Positions 1 through 10,089 of a DNA stretch of 64,000 nt are shown one piece after another. The stretch lies in contig CAVYYF010000005.1 in assembly GCA_963772675.1 (NCBI GenBank), positions 310,001-374,000 on the forward strand. The letters run 5' to 3'. Positions within the stretch are counted from its first letter, which is position 1. Each line of letters begins with the position of its first letter. A program made the position numbers and the translations under genes. Below the pieces are notes generated by a model. That model was not told where the DNA came from. It did not search any database and was given only the letters and a program-made list of their open reading frames with translations. This DNA is from JAKAGZ01 sp963772675 (GTDB taxonomy: Bacteria > Bacteroidota > Ignavibacteria > Ignavibacteriales > Ignavibacteriaceae).

Positions 1-509
1 AAATTTATTTTAAAGGTGATGAAAAAACAGCTGGAGAAATCTGGGATAAATTATTTGAAGCGGGGGAAGAATTTAATATAAAGCCAATAGGACTTGCTGC
101 AAGAGATTCCCTTAGGCTCGAGATGGGGTTTTGTCTTTATGGAAACGACATTGATAAAACCACAAATCCACTTGAAGCCGGGCTCGGGTGGATCACTAAA
201 CTAAAAAAAGAAATTTTTATTGGTAAAGATGCTTTATTAAAAATTAAAGAAGCTGGATTAAAAAGAAAACTTGTCCCGATTTCAACATCCGAGAAGGTTT
301 TTCCACGCCACGGTTATGAGTTATCTGTTAATGGGAAAAAAATTGGTACTGTAACAAGCGGAACAGTAAGTCCTATCCTGGACAAAGCAATTTCACTTGG
401 TTATGTTGATATTGATTATGCACATGAGGGCACTACGGTTAATTTTATGGTAAGAGGGAAGGAAATTCCAGCAAATGTTGTTACACTACCTTTTATTAAT
501 AAAGCATAA
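1..509 (+). CDS. gcvT: Aminomethyltransferase (glycine cleavage T protein), 3' part
   Basis: The window opens inside this gene. The frame is open from base 3 and gives about 168 C-terminal residues. The T-protein transfers the aminomethyl group from lipoyl-H-protein to tetrahydrofolate, releasing ammonia. Visible family motifs are GLAARDSLRLEMG, then GLGW, then FIGKDAL, followed by the C-terminal barrel domain with TSGTVSPILDKAISLGYV. The 5' half lies outside the window. A start at the ATG at 123 would cut through the conserved RDSLRLEMG block, so that ATG is internal. Confidence 0.93.
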   Translation, partial: IYFKGDEKTAGEIWDKLFEAGEEFNIKPIGLAARDSLRLEMGFCLYGNDIDKTTNPLEAGLGWITKLKKEIFIGKDALLKIKEAGLKRKLVPISTSEKVFPRHGYELSVNGKKIGTVTSGTVSPILDKAISLGYVDIDYAHEGTTVNFMVRGKEIPANVVTLPFINKA

Positions 510-544
510 TAATTAAAACTATTTAATAGCAATTTAAAACGTTT

Positions 545-1282
545 ATGAAATGTAATGTTATTATTTCTCCGTCCTTTCTTGACGAATTATATTATGCGGG
601 GAAAACGATAGTGGTAATTGATGTGTTAAGGGCATCCAACACAATAATAACAGCATTGAATAATGGAGCAAAGGAAATAGTCCCGGTTGCAAGTATTGAA
701 TTTGCGGTAAAGGTTTCAGGCGGTATGTTTGGTGGACAAACTTTATTAGGTGGAGAAAGAAATACAAAAAAAATAGATGGCTTTGCTTTGGGAAATTCCC
801 CCGGGGAATATTCTAAAGAAATTATTTACGGTAAATCAATTGTATTTTTCACTACGAATGGTTCAAGAGCAATTGCTAAAGCTAAATTTTCCGAAAATTT
901 ATTTATTTGTTCTTTTTCAAATCTTGCTGCGATTGCAAAGCAACTTGCAAAACTAAATCTGGACTTTGAAATTCTATGTGCCGGCAGAAATAATTCTTTT
1001 TCACTGGAAGATTCTATTTGCGCAGGTAAACTTATTTTGTACATGCAGGAATTGGATCAAAACTTGGAATTAACAGATTCCTCAAATGCTTGCCTGGCAT
1101 TGAACAAATCTTTTGGCAAAGACATATTAAAAATGCTGAAAAATTGTGATCACGGTAAATTGTTAATTGAGAATGGCTTTGAGGAAGATCTTATAACGTG
1201 CAGTAAGGTGAATAATACTAAAGTTGTTCCATTTTTCAGGGAAAATGTTGTTAAATTAATGCCGAATAAATATTCTTCGTAA
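545..1282 (+). CDS. comB: 2-phosphosulfolactate phosphatase family protein (ComB)
   Basis: 245 residues, full length for the ComB family, which removes phosphate from 2-phosphosulfolactate in coenzyme M synthesis. Many bacteria without known coenzyme M use carry it, so the role here is uncertain. Supporting motifs: VVIDVLRASNTI near residue 22, LLGGERN near 67, GFALGNSPGEY near 78 and FFTTNGSRAI near 99. It starts 35 bases after gcvT and lies 21 bases before ftsK on the same strand, so co-transcription is possible. Confidence 0.87.
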   Translation: MKCNVIISPSFLDELYYAGKTIVVIDVLRASNTIITALNNGAKEIVPVASIEFAVKVSGGMFGGQTLLGGERNTKKIDGFALGNSPGEYSKEIIYGKSIVFFTTNGSRAIAKAKFSENLFICSFSNLAAIAKQLAKLNLDFEILCAGRNNSFSLEDSICAGKLILYMQELDQNLELTDSSNACLALNKSFGKDILKMLKNCDHGKLLIENGFEEDLITCSKVNNTKVVPFFRENVVKLMPNKYSS

Positions 1283-1303
1283 AAGAAAACAAATAAACCT
1301 TCT

Positions 1304-3778
1304 ATGGCAGTCAGGAAAAAATCTCCGTCTAAGAAAAACGGAGCCTCTACTGATAAATATTTTGTGATATCATCCGATAAAAAGAAAAGAATTCTCGGGA
1401 TTTTCCTGATAGTTTTTTCGATTTTCACTCTTCTGAGTATAGCGTCCTATTCAAGATATGATCAGGCAGTTCTTAATTATCATTTTTCTGATCTATTTAA
1501 GGTTTTCAGTAGCAGCCAGGAAACCGTGCAAAAAGCAAACGACACTCACAACATGTTGGGAGTTTTTGGCGCGTACATCTCTGATTTTTTTGTTAATTCT
1601 ACTTTCGGAATTTTCTCAACGGTTTTTCCAATAATATTGTTCATTTGGGGATTTTCCTTTTTTAGAAAAATTAACTTTCGAATACTTATCCACACCACTA
1701 ATTTTCTTATTGTCATAGGTTTGTTGCTTTCCTCTTTCTTCGGGGTATTCCGTGAACATTATTCAACATTTGTTAAAGCACCTGAATTATCCGGTGCAAT
1801 CGGAGATTATCTCGGGTTAGCTGTTAGCAGACTGCTAGGCGGAATTGGTGCATTGATTTTTCTTACGGCAGCAACGGTAGTATTATTAATAATCGCATTT
1901 GATATAAAGATAGAAAAGCTGTTTCATTTTGTTGCCAATGCCATTATGGGATCAATGAAAAAAGCAAAAGAAGAATACCAAAACGGCAAAGTTGAAACAA
2001 ATGATGAATCAAACCTGAAAAAGATTAAAAATCTTCGTGAAGAAAATAAGAAGAAAAAAGGTAGCTTATTTCAGGATGAGAAGTCGTCAAAAGAATTAAT
2101 GGAAGAGGAATCAGAGGAAACAAAGATCAAGATTGTAAGAAAGGATGAAGGCGAAACACGGGCCGCTCAGCCAGAAAATAAAGTTTTGAAAGAGGAAGAT
2201 AAAAAAGTCGATCTCCACAAAACGAAAGAGATTCCCGAGTCTGAAATTGACCGCAATGCTGAAGCCTTGCTTCCTAATCAATGGGAAGAAAAAATTGATT
2301 ATAAAAAGTCAACACTGGATTTGTTAGAACCAAATCCAGCTGAAGACTTTAAAGTTGCCGAAGAAGAACTTACCCGAAATGCTGAACTGCTAAAAGAAAA
2401 GTTAAAACTCTTTGATATTGATATTGAAGATATTACTGTAACGCCAGGACCCGTAGTTACTCTTTATGAAATAGTTCCTGCGCCGGGTGTGAAGATAAGC
2501 AGGATAGTTGGTCTTGAGCACGATATTGCTCTTGCGCTCGCAGCTAGGGGAATAAGAATAATTGCCCCAATCCCAGGTAAGAGTGCTATCGGTGTCGAGA
2601 TTCCGAATGCGGAAGCATCACTTGTAAATGCCCGTTCCGTGCTAGCTAAAATTTCTGAATCGAAAGATGAATTACCGGTAGCTCTAGGAAAAACAATTAA
2701 CGGTGATGTGTACATTGCCGATCTTGCAAAAATGCCTCACATGCTTATTGCTGGTTCCACAGGCTCTGGCAAAAGCGTGGGGATAAATATGATAATTGCA
2801 AGTCTGCTTTATTCCAAGCATCCGTCAGAAGTAAAATTGATAATGATTGATCCTAAAAAGATAGAGCTTTCTTTTTATAATAAATTAAGAAAACATTACC
2901 TTGCAGTTTCTCCCGATCTCGAAGAAGAAATTATAACAAATCCACAGAATGCTGTTCTTCTTTTAAAGTCAGTTGAATATGAAATGGAAAAAAGATATGA
3001 TAAGCTTGCGAAAACCGGCGTGAGGAATCTTGTTGACTACAATAAAAAAGTTTCTGATCCTAAGAAAAGACCTCCTGATACAGATGAAATGAAACATCAT
3101 CCGATTCCATACCTGGTTGTTATTATTGACGAACTTGCTGATCTTATGATCACCGCAGGAAAAGAAGTTGAAGAACCGATTGCAAGACTCGCGCAACTTG
3201 CAAGAGCAGTTGGAATTCATCTCGTAGTTGCCACACAACGTCCGTCAGTAAATGTTATAACCGGAGTAATAAAAGCAAACTTCAGTGCAAGAATAGCTTA
3301 TCAGGTTGCGACAAAAATTGATTCTAGAACTATACTTGATATGAATGGTGCTGAACAATTACTGGGAAGAGGGGATATGCTCTTTCTTCCAACAGGAATG
3401 CCTAAGCCCATCAGGATTCAAAATGCTTTTATCTCAACAGATGAAGTTGAAAAAATAACCAACTATATTTACTCGCAGAAAGGATATTCAAAACCATATT
3501 TTCTGCCTTCGCTTTATGATAAGAAGAAAGAAACATCAGCAGGATTTTTATCCGATCTCGACCCGATGTTTGAAGATGCTGCAAGAGTAATCGTCCGTCA
3601 TCAACAGGGATCGGTTTCGCTTTTACAAAGACGGTTAAAGTTAGGCTATTCAAGAGCAGCAAGAATAGTCGATCAGCTTGAAGAAGCTGGAATTGTTGGT
3701 CCGAATGACGGTAGCAAAGCCCGGACTGTGCTTGTTGACAACGAAGAACAACTTGAGACAATTATCCGTTCGTTATGA
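1304..3778 (+). CDS. ftsK: DNA translocase FtsK/SpoIIIE family
   Basis: 824 residues. Pumps double-stranded DNA at the division septum and helps resolve chromosome dimers. The N-terminus has about four membrane segments (roughly residues 27-48, 85-125, 130-150 and 170-205), then a charged Lys/Glu-rich linker to about residue 340. The motor domain has Walker A GSTGSGKS near residue 484 and Walker B VVIIDELAD near 603. The C-terminal gamma winged-helix (about 755-824) carries LLQRRLKLGYSRA, the part that normally reads KOPS sites. The linker is shorter than in E. coli FtsK. A XerD-like recombinase, its usual partner, is at 51998. Confidence 0.96.
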   Translation: MAVRKKSPSKKNGASTDKYFVISSDKKKRILGIFLIVFSIFTLLSIASYSRYDQAVLNYHFSDLFKVFSSSQETVQKANDTHNMLGVFGAYISDFFVNSTFGIFSTVFPIILFIWGFSFFRKINFRILIHTTNFLIVIGLLLSSFFGVFREHYSTFVKAPELSGAIGDYLGLAVSRLLGGIGALIFLTAATVVLLIIAFDIKIEKLFHFVANAIMGSMKKAKEEYQNGKVETNDESNLKKIKNLREENKKKKGSLFQDEKSSKELMEEESEETKIKIVRKDEGETRAAQPENKVLKEEDKKVDLHKTKEIPESEIDRNAEALLPNQWEEKIDYKKSTLDLLEPNPAEDFKVAEEELTRNAELLKEKLKLFDIDIEDITVTPGPVVTLYEIVPAPGVKISRIVGLEHDIALALAARGIRIIAPIPGKSAIGVEIPNAEASLVNARSVLAKISESKDELPVALGKTINGDVYIADLAKMPHMLIAGSTGSGKSVGINMIIASLLYSKHPSEVKLIMIDPKKIELSFYNKLRKHYLAVSPDLEEEIITNPQNAVLLLKSVEYEMEKRYDKLAKTGVRNLVDYNKKVSDPKKRPPDTDEMKHHPIPYLVVIIDELADLMITAGKEVEEPIARLAQLARAVGIHLVVATQRPSVNVITGVIKANFSARIAYQVATKIDSRTILDMNGAEQLLGRGDMLFLPTGMPKPIRIQNAFISTDEVEKITNYIYSQKGYSKPYFLPSLYDKKKETSAGFLSDLDPMFEDAARVIVRHQQGSVSLLQRRLKLGYSRAARIVDQLEEAGIVGPNDGSKARTVLVDNEEQLETIIRSL

Positions 3779-3819
3779 TTTTCCTATCTTAATAATAAAT
3801 CAAATCAGGATTTTTAATT

Positions 3820-4773
3820 TTGATAAAGAAAAGAAAAACTGCCTATAAAAAAGAAGAGTTTCGGGATCTCGGTTTTGGTTCGAAGGTTGCCTCACAAAGG
3901 CAAAGATTAATAAACCGGGATGGAAGTTTTAATGTCGAAAGAACAGGTCAATCTTTTTTTGAAAGATTCAGTCCATACCATTACCTCGTTTCAATTTCCT
4001 GGCTAAGGTTTAATGCTTTTGTCGTATGCGCATATCTCGTAATTAATATTCTTTTTGCTTTTCTTTATATGGCTTTCGGGATTGATCATATTAGTGCCGA
4101 GCATACTTTTTTCTTTCACGATTTTTTGAATTCATTCTTTTTTAGTGTGCAGACGTTTACAACGGTTGGTTACGGAAGATTGAATCCGACGGGTGATATT
4201 GAAAGTTTTATAGCAGGGATTGAATCGTTAACCGGACTGATGGGATTTGCCCTTGCGACCGGACTGCTTTATGGGAGATTCTCGCGACCCAATGCAAAAA
4301 TTATTTACAGCAAAAATGCAATTATTGCACCTTATAAAGGCATAAATGCATTTGAATTCAGGATTGCAAATGCGCGCGATAATCAGTTGATTGAAGTCGA
4401 CATCCAGGTTATGCTTTCGATGAATGACAAATCTAAAGGAAGAGAAGGCAAAAGAATTTTTCACAATCTTCAACTTGAAAGGGCGAAAGTAACTTTTTTC
4501 TCACTTACCTGGACGATTGTACATCCTATTGATAATGAAAGCCCGCTGAATGGAATGACTGAAAAAGAACTGAAAGAAGCTGATGCAGAATTTTTAATTT
4601 TGCTTAAGGCGTTTGATGACACATTTTCCCAAACCGTTCATTCCCGCTCTTCGTATAAATATAACGAAGTTATATGGGGTGCTTCTTTCAAAAGTGTTTA
4701 CCTAGATTCGCCGGTAGGCGTGTCAACTATAGATATGCGAATAATTCATGAAATTGAAAAAACTGAGATTTGA
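3820..4773 (+). CDS. Inward-rectifier potassium channel (KirBac type)
   Basis: 317 residues with the Kir layout: cytoplasmic N-terminal helix, TM1 (about 65-86), pore helix and selectivity filter TVGYG near residue 114, TM2 (about 130-148), and a long cytoplasmic immunoglobulin-like domain to the end. TVGYG is the potassium filter. The start is a TTG; an AGGA-like ribosome site lies about 9 bases upstream, and no ATG lies between it and TM1. It is a stand-alone gene between ftsK and the LolA-like gene. Confidence 0.9.
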   Translation: MIKKRKTAYKKEEFRDLGFGSKVASQRQRLINRDGSFNVERTGQSFFERFSPYHYLVSISWLRFNAFVVCAYLVINILFAFLYMAFGIDHISAEHTFFFHDFLNSFFFSVQTFTTVGYGRLNPTGDIESFIAGIESLTGLMGFALATGLLYGRFSRPNAKIIYSKNAIIAPYKGINAFEFRIANARDNQLIEVDIQVMLSMNDKSKGREGKRIFHNLQLERAKVTFFSLTWTIVHPIDNESPLNGMTEKELKEADAEFLILLKAFDDTFSQTVHSRSSYKYNEVIWGASFKSVYLDSPVGVSTIDMRIIHEIEKTEI

Positions 4774-4796
4774 TTTTTTTAATAAATTAAAAATGT

Positions 4797-5402
4797 ATGA
4801 TGAAAAAGTATTTTAAATTTTTATTAGTGGCATTTTTCCTGTTTCAACCCATCAAAGCACAAAACACTAAACTGCTAAATGATCTTCAAAATCATTTTAA
4901 TTCGATTAAGGATTTTTCTGCCGATCTCGTTCAACTCAATAACGGAAAAGTAAACCTTGAGGGAAAGTTATTTTTTAAGAAAGAAAATAACCTGAGATTG
5001 GAACTTAAAAATCTAAATATTGTTTCTGACGGAAAGACTAACTGGAACTACAATAAAGGGCAGAAAAAAGTCATTATAAGCAATTATGACGAAAATGATC
5101 CTTCGGTTTTTTCGCTAAAAAGAATTATTTTCGATTATCCGGCAAAATGTGATGTTTCCGAAAATATTGATAATGGAGAAAATGTACTTGTGCTTAAGCC
5201 CAAAATTAACTCAGGGATAAATGCCGATTTGATAAAAATATGGATAAATAAAGAGGACAATATTTCCAGAGTTTCTGTGAGCGCATCCTCAGGAAACATT
5301 ATAGAAGTCAGGTTCAATAATTATAAAATAAATAAGGGGATACCGGATTCAAAATTTACATTTACTCCACCTGAAGGAACAAAAATAATTGATCTCAGAT
5401 AA
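4797..5402 (+). CDS. LolA-like outer-membrane lipoprotein carrier
   Basis: 201 residues with a clear Sec signal (MMKKYFKFLLVAFFLFQ, cleavage near IKAQ). The mature part has the LolA pattern: an initial helix with FNSIKDFSADLVQL, then alternating beta strands including KNNLRLEL-like and VSDGKTNWNYN segments. LolA proteins carry lipoproteins across the periplasm to the outer membrane. The stop overlaps the start of the next gene by 14 bases, which suggests translational coupling. Confidence 0.8.
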   Translation: MMKKYFKFLLVAFFLFQPIKAQNTKLLNDLQNHFNSIKDFSADLVQLNNGKVNLEGKLFFKKENNLRLELKNLNIVSDGKTNWNYNKGQKKVIISNYDENDPSVFSLKRIIFDYPAKCDVSENIDNGENVLVLKPKINSGINADLIKIWINKEDNISRVSVSASSGNIIEVRFNNYKINKGIPDSKFTFTPPEGTKIIDLR

Positions 5403-6444
5403 AGCCGGGCCCCACCATAAATATAAGAAGGCGATAAAATATTTAGTTTCTATTTTATTGAGCGTTGTATTTCTCTATTTTGCGTTTCAAAATGTAAATG
5501 TTACCGCTGTATTTGATTATATAGCAAATGCTTCCCCTTATTGGATAATTATTTTTCTTTTGGTAAATCTTTCTTCTCATTTTATCCGGGCAGTAAGATG
5601 GAAAATCATATTAAATTCTGTTAAACCGGATACCTCGTTAAAAAATCTTTTTGGTGCAATAATGGTTGGCTATGGAGTTAACTGTGTCGTGCCGAGACTT
5701 GGGGAAGTGTCACGCGCAGTGCTCGTTGGAAAATGGGAAAGTCTTTCACGTTCCTCAATGTTTGGCGCCGTTATAGTAGAAAGAGTAATTGACATTGTTT
5801 TTCTTGCCTTTTCAGTTGTTGCTTCTGCTATTCTTTGGTCAGAAAATCTTTATGAAAAATTCCCCTGGTTAAAAGCAACAGTTTACCTGAGCTTTCTCCT
5901 TATGGGTTTGGTGATTCTCTTCTTTTATTTGATGATAAAATTTAAAGAAAAATTTTACGGTGCTATTATAAAATTTGTCGGGAAATTTTCTGAAAAACTT
6001 GCACAAAAAGCTGCGTATATTTTTGAAATGGTAACAATGGGTTTTGCCAGTTTAAAGGGAACGAAAAATTATTTGCTCACTATTTTTCTGAGCATAGTAA
6101 TTATGCTGGTGTATGGACTGAACTCTTACATCGGTTTTTTTGCTATAGGTCTTCAGCATATAAAACCTGTAAGTTTTGAAATGGGTTGGATTGTAATGAC
6201 AATCAGTGCGATAGGTGTTGTAATTCCAACACCGGGAGGAACGGGTTCTTATCACGTACTTGCAACTTCGGCTCTTGTTGTTTTGTTTGGTTTCAGCTAT
6301 GATTTAAGTCTCGCTTACGCAGTTTTGACCCACGGTGTTACATACTTTTTATTTATATTTAGTGCCCTTATAGTCTATTTTGTAATTGATAAACAACATG
6401 ATAACTTTTTCAAAGTTGCAGAAAATGAATTGGATGATTTATGA
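5389..6444 (+). CDS. YbhN/UPF0104 family membrane protein (flippase-like domain)
   Basis: 351 residues with seven to eight hydrophobic segments. Motifs of the lysylphosphatidylglycerol synthase transmembrane region (AglD/MprF-N/YbhN) are present: FIRAVRWKIIL near residue 65, GYGVNCVVPRLGEVSRA near 95 and VVIPTPGGTGSYH near 280. Family members are membrane proteins linked to lipid or glycolipid flipping; the substrate here is unknown. The start is a TTG inside the end of the LolA-like gene. It ends in an ATGA overlap with the next gene. Confidence 0.82.
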   Translation: MISDKAGPHHKYKKAIKYLVSILLSVVFLYFAFQNVNVTAVFDYIANASPYWIIIFLLVNLSSHFIRAVRWKIILNSVKPDTSLKNLFGAIMVGYGVNCVVPRLGEVSRAVLVGKWESLSRSSMFGAVIVERVIDIVFLAFSVVASAILWSENLYEKFPWLKATVYLSFLLMGLVILFFYLMIKFKEKFYGAIIKFVGKFSEKLAQKAAYIFEMVTMGFASLKGTKNYLLTIFLSIVIMLVYGLNSYIGFFAIGLQHIKPVSFEMGWIVMTISAIGVVIPTPGGTGSYHVLATSALVVLFGFSYDLSLAYAVLTHGVTYFLFIFSALIVYFVIDKQHDNFFKVAENELDDL

Positions 6445-7088
6445 AATGTTTTGTTTTTATTGCTCTGTTAGTCTTAACTGTTTCAACATCATATTCCCAG
6501 GTAAGAATTCGTGGGGGAATGGGTGTTGATTACATTAGTGATCCCTCACTTTATAATTATTTAAATCAGAACTTTGCTGCTCCTGGTTCTCAGCTTAGCA
6601 GCTTCAGCTCCTCCGTAAATTTTTCTCTTGAAGGAGATTATATGGTTAGTGATAAATATGAGATAGGCCTGGATGTAGCGTACAGGATTTATTCATATAC
6701 TTACGATAATGGTCTTGGAAGTTATGACCTTACTTATCACAATCTTATGCCGACTATTGTTAATTATTATGTAATAAGTGGAGAAGGCTATCAATTTAAA
6801 TTTGGCGGGGGTGTAGGTATCAGATTTCCGAATGCAAAAGAAACATTACCCGGGTCAACATCATCACAAACTTATACAGGTACCGGGTTCGGGTTGTTGC
6901 TTAGAGCTGCTGGAAATACACAGATAAGCAGCGACCTCTATGCAAACATACTTCTTGATATTCGCTACGATTTTAATGGGGAGCCGAAAAACAATGGCGT
7001 AAATTTTTATAACCGAGTGGATGGATCAAATGTTAGTCTTAATTCATTTTCTTTGGGCTTAGGGCTTGGTTTAACTTATTACTTATAG
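6441..7088 (+). CDS. Outer-membrane beta-barrel protein
   Basis: 215 residues. Signal peptide MKCFVFIALLVLTVSTSYSQ, then alternating amphipathic strands rich in Gly, Tyr and Ser, ending in LGLGLGLTYYL, a terminal strand typical of small OmpA/OmpW-like barrels. The start overlaps the previous stop (ATGA). Specific function not recognised. The run LolA-like, YbhN, barrel and UppP suggests an envelope-biogenesis operon. Confidence 0.75.
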   Translation: MKCFVFIALLVLTVSTSYSQVRIRGGMGVDYISDPSLYNYLNQNFAAPGSQLSSFSSSVNFSLEGDYMVSDKYEIGLDVAYRIYSYTYDNGLGSYDLTYHNLMPTIVNYYVISGEGYQFKFGGGVGIRFPNAKETLPGSTSSQTYTGTGFGLLLRAAGNTQISSDLYANILLDIRYDFNGEPKNNGVNFYNRVDGSNVSLNSFSLGLGLGLTYYL

Positions 7089-7096
7089 GAGGATGC

Positions 7097-7942
7097 TTGA
7101 ATCTTATTGAGGCAATTGTACTTGGGATTATTCAGGGAATAACAGAATTTTTACCTATCAGCAGCACGGGACATTTAACAGTTGCAGGAAAGTTAATGGG
7201 GCTTATCTCTCCGGATAAACCTGAACACTGGACAGCATTTATAGCGGTTATTCAGCTGGGCACACTGGTTTCTATATTAGTTTACTTTTGGAAAGATATC
7301 TGGAATATTCTCGGCGATTTTTTCCGTGATAATCTTTCTAAAAGGAAAAAATATACAGAGCAAAGTTATAATTCGAAAATGGGCTGGATGATTATAATCG
7401 GAACAATCCCGGTTGTTATAATTGGTCTTTCTTTCAAGCATATAATAGAAGGAGATTTTACAAAAAATCTTTATGTAATTGCCAGCAGTTTGATCGTATT
7501 GGCGATTATTCTTGCAATAGCTGAAAAGACCGCTAATTTCAAAAAGGAAATGAAAGATATAACCATAAAGGATTCTCTTATTATTGGTTTCGCACAATGC
7601 TTTGCATTAATCCCCGGTTCTTCACGATCAGGGACAACAATTACCGGGGGATTATTCCTGGGATTGACCAGAGAAACAGCAGCGAGATTTTCTTTCCTAT
7701 TGAGTATCCCCGCTGTATTTGCGAGCGGCATGCTTGAACTATTTGAATCTTTAAAGTATATAAACGGTGATATGACAGTAAATCTTATTGTCTCCACTGT
7801 AGTCTCGGGAATCATCGGTTATCTTGCAATTGATTTTCTATTAAAATATTTGAGAAAGAACACAACATTCCTGTTCATTTACTACAGGATAGCAGCAGGG
7901 GTTATAATTTTAATTTTATTGTTCACACAAATAATTCGTTAA
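7097..7942 (+). CDS. uppP: Undecaprenyl-diphosphatase UppP/BacA
   Basis: 281 residues, standard length. Dephosphorylates undecaprenyl diphosphate so the lipid carrier can be re-used for peptidoglycan and O-antigen synthesis. Both family motifs are present: GIIQGITEFLPISSTGHL near residue 9 and PGSSRSGTT near residue 172. Eight or so membrane segments. The start is TTG with a strong GGAGG site (7088-7092) directly upstream. Eight bases separate it from the barrel gene. Confidence 0.95.
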   Translation: MNLIEAIVLGIIQGITEFLPISSTGHLTVAGKLMGLISPDKPEHWTAFIAVIQLGTLVSILVYFWKDIWNILGDFFRDNLSKRKKYTEQSYNSKMGWMIIIGTIPVVIIGLSFKHIIEGDFTKNLYVIASSLIVLAIILAIAEKTANFKKEMKDITIKDSLIIGFAQCFALIPGSSRSGTTITGGLFLGLTRETAARFSFLLSIPAVFASGMLELFESLKYINGDMTVNLIVSTVVSGIIGYLAIDFLLKYLRKNTTFLFIYYRIAAGVIILILLFTQIIR

Positions 7943-7953
7943 TTGGAGGGCGT

Positions 7954-8535
7954 ATGAAATATTCCCTATATTCTTTTCTGATATTGGCTTTCGTAGCCGG
8001 ATGCAGCAGTAATAAACAAACAACTACTTCAGAACAGAAAACTAAAGAAACTAAGGAGGTAGCAGTGATCAAAACCAATATGGGCACTATTGAACTTGAA
8101 CTTTTTTCTAAAGAAGCCCCCAAAGCAGTTGAAAATTTTACAAAACTTGCAAACAAAGGTTACTACGATGGAGTTATATTCCATCGTGTGATAGATAATT
8201 TTATGATACAGGGTGGCGACCCGACGGGCACAGGAAGAGGCGGCGAAAGCATCTGGGGCAAACCATTTGAAGATGAATTTAGTCCCGACCTAAAATTTGA
8301 TGAACCGGGAGTGCTCGCAATGGCAAATGCTGGTCCCGGTACGAACGGGAGCCAGTTTTTCATTACGCTTGTTCCGACTCCATGGCTTAACAATCATCAT
8401 ACAATATTTGGAAAAGTAATTAAGGGAATGGATGTTGTGCAGGCAATCGGAAAAGTGCAGACCACAAAGCCTTTTGACAAACCTGTTAAAGATGTTGTGA
8501 TGGAAAAGGTTAGTGTAAAGGAAGAAACAAATTAG
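7954..8535 (+). CDS. Peptidyl-prolyl cis-trans isomerase, cyclophilin type, lipoprotein
   Basis: 193 residues. Lipoprotein signal with lipobox FVAGC (Cys near residue 17), then a short Thr/Lys linker and one cyclophilin domain. Cyclophilin motifs: FHRVIDNFMIQGGDPTGTG near residue 78, NGSQFFIT near 131 and HTIFGKVIKGMDVV near 150. Probably an envelope protein-folding factor anchored in a membrane. A GGAGG site lies just upstream of the ATG. Confidence 0.93.
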   Translation: MKYSLYSFLILAFVAGCSSNKQTTTSEQKTKETKEVAVIKTNMGTIELELFSKEAPKAVENFTKLANKGYYDGVIFHRVIDNFMIQGGDPTGTGRGGESIWGKPFEDEFSPDLKFDEPGVLAMANAGPGTNGSQFFITLVPTPWLNNHHTIFGKVIKGMDVVQAIGKVQTTKPFDKPVKDVVMEKVSVKEETN

Positions 8536-8593
8536 ATTTTCTTCTGATCTTGATTTCATATTTCAGTAACTATCAATAATAAACGGTTGATTA

Positions 8594-10085
8594 ATGGAAG
8601 AAAAAAAATCCGGATCACAAGGGAGTGAGTTTTTTTCATCACGCTGGGCGCTGATTATTGCTACAATCGGCATTGCTGTCGGTACAGGAAACATCTGGCG
8701 CTTTTCGAGAATTGTTGCGCAAAATGGTGGGGGTTCTTTTCTTATCCCCTGGGTAATATTTCTTCTTATCTGGTCAGTGCCATTAATAATTGCTGAATTT
8801 GCAATTGGTAAATCAACGCGTCTGGGTCCCGTAGGGAGCTATAGCAAAAACGGGTGGAAAGCAATTTGCCTGGATGGGTGCTTTTATTGTTTTTGTTTCA
8901 ACGGCAATAATGTTTTATTATTCCGTAGTAACAGGCTGGTGCCTGCGATATTTTTTCTCGGCGATTTCAGGAAACTTATTTAACACAAAAGATCAACTTG
9001 CATACTGGAATGAATTTTCTACCGGCCTCCAACCGCTTTTTTTTCATTTTGTCTCGATAGCTTTTGTTGCTTTCATAATTTACCGTGGTGTTACAAAGGG
9101 AATTGAGAAAGTTACAAAGTTTATGGTTCCTTCTTTGCTGATAATTTTAATTATTCTTTTTATTCGTGCTGTTACGTTGCCGGGCGCAATTAACGGGATA
9201 AAATATTTTTTCACTCCGCATCTCAGTACTGTTTTAGATTATAAAGTATGGTTGAATGCACTTACGCAAAATGCGTGGGATACCGGCGCAGGCTGGGGAT
9301 TGATTCTCACTTACGCAATTTATATGAAACGAAAAGAGGATATTTCATTAAACGCAGCCTTGATCGGTTTCGGTAATAACTCAGTTTCACTGCTTGCGGG
9401 AATAACAATTTTTTCAACTGTATTTGCATTGAGTTCTGTTGATGCAATGCAGCATATCTCTCAGTCGGGTCCGGCGAACACAGGACTTACGTTTATTTAT
9501 CTACCGCAGCTTTTTGCAAAGATTTCTTCAAGCTATGTAATTAACGTTTTCTTCGCATCGATCTTTTTTATCGCGCTTTTCTTTGCGGCAGTAACATCAT
9601 TGATGTCTATGGTTGAACTTTCGACAAGAACTTTAATAGACTTTGGACTGAAGAGACAAAAAGCAATTATTATTGTTGCTATAGTCGGATTTGCACTTGG
9701 CGTACCTTCCGCTATAAATCTGGATTTCTTTGCGAACCAGGACTGGGTCTGGGGAGTTGGGTTGATACTCAGCGGAGCGTTCATTTCATTTTCGATTATC
9801 CGTTACGGGGTTGATAAATTCAGAACAGAGATTATCAACGGTTACGGAAGCGATGTAAAAATTGGAAAGTGGTATAATTTTGTTATAGCGATATTAATAC
9901 CGATACAGGTTGTAGTGCTTATAGCGTGGTGGCTGATCTCATCTGTAAGCTGGGATTCACAATGGTGGAATCCATTCCATTCGCTTAACACAGGAACAGT
10001 TTTGTTCCAGTGGGCAATTGTGCTTGCTGTATTAATATTATTGAATAAAGTTATGTATAAAAGAATTTTTGAGAGGGAGGAATAA
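8594..10085 (+). CDS. Sodium-dependent transporter, NSS/SNF family (one frameshift)
   Basis: About 496 residues when one extra A near 8864 is removed. The first frame runs from 8594 and reads the TM1 motif GTGNIWRF; after 8864 the second frame continues smoothly (KAFAWMGAFIVFVSTA) to 10085. Eleven to twelve membrane segments. NSS proteins are sodium-coupled importers, mostly of amino acids. The gene after it encodes a MetS-like small subunit, so a methionine/alanine-type importer is likely. No conserved block is lost, so a sequence error is more likely than a dead gene. Confidence 0.88.
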
Positions 10086-10089
10086 TGAT

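Noticed and set aside
8594..10085. Programmed ribosomal frameshift in the transporter gene
   Set aside because: No slippery heptamer with a downstream structure is visible, and the same +1 A pattern occurs in many unrelated genes, so sequence error explains it better.
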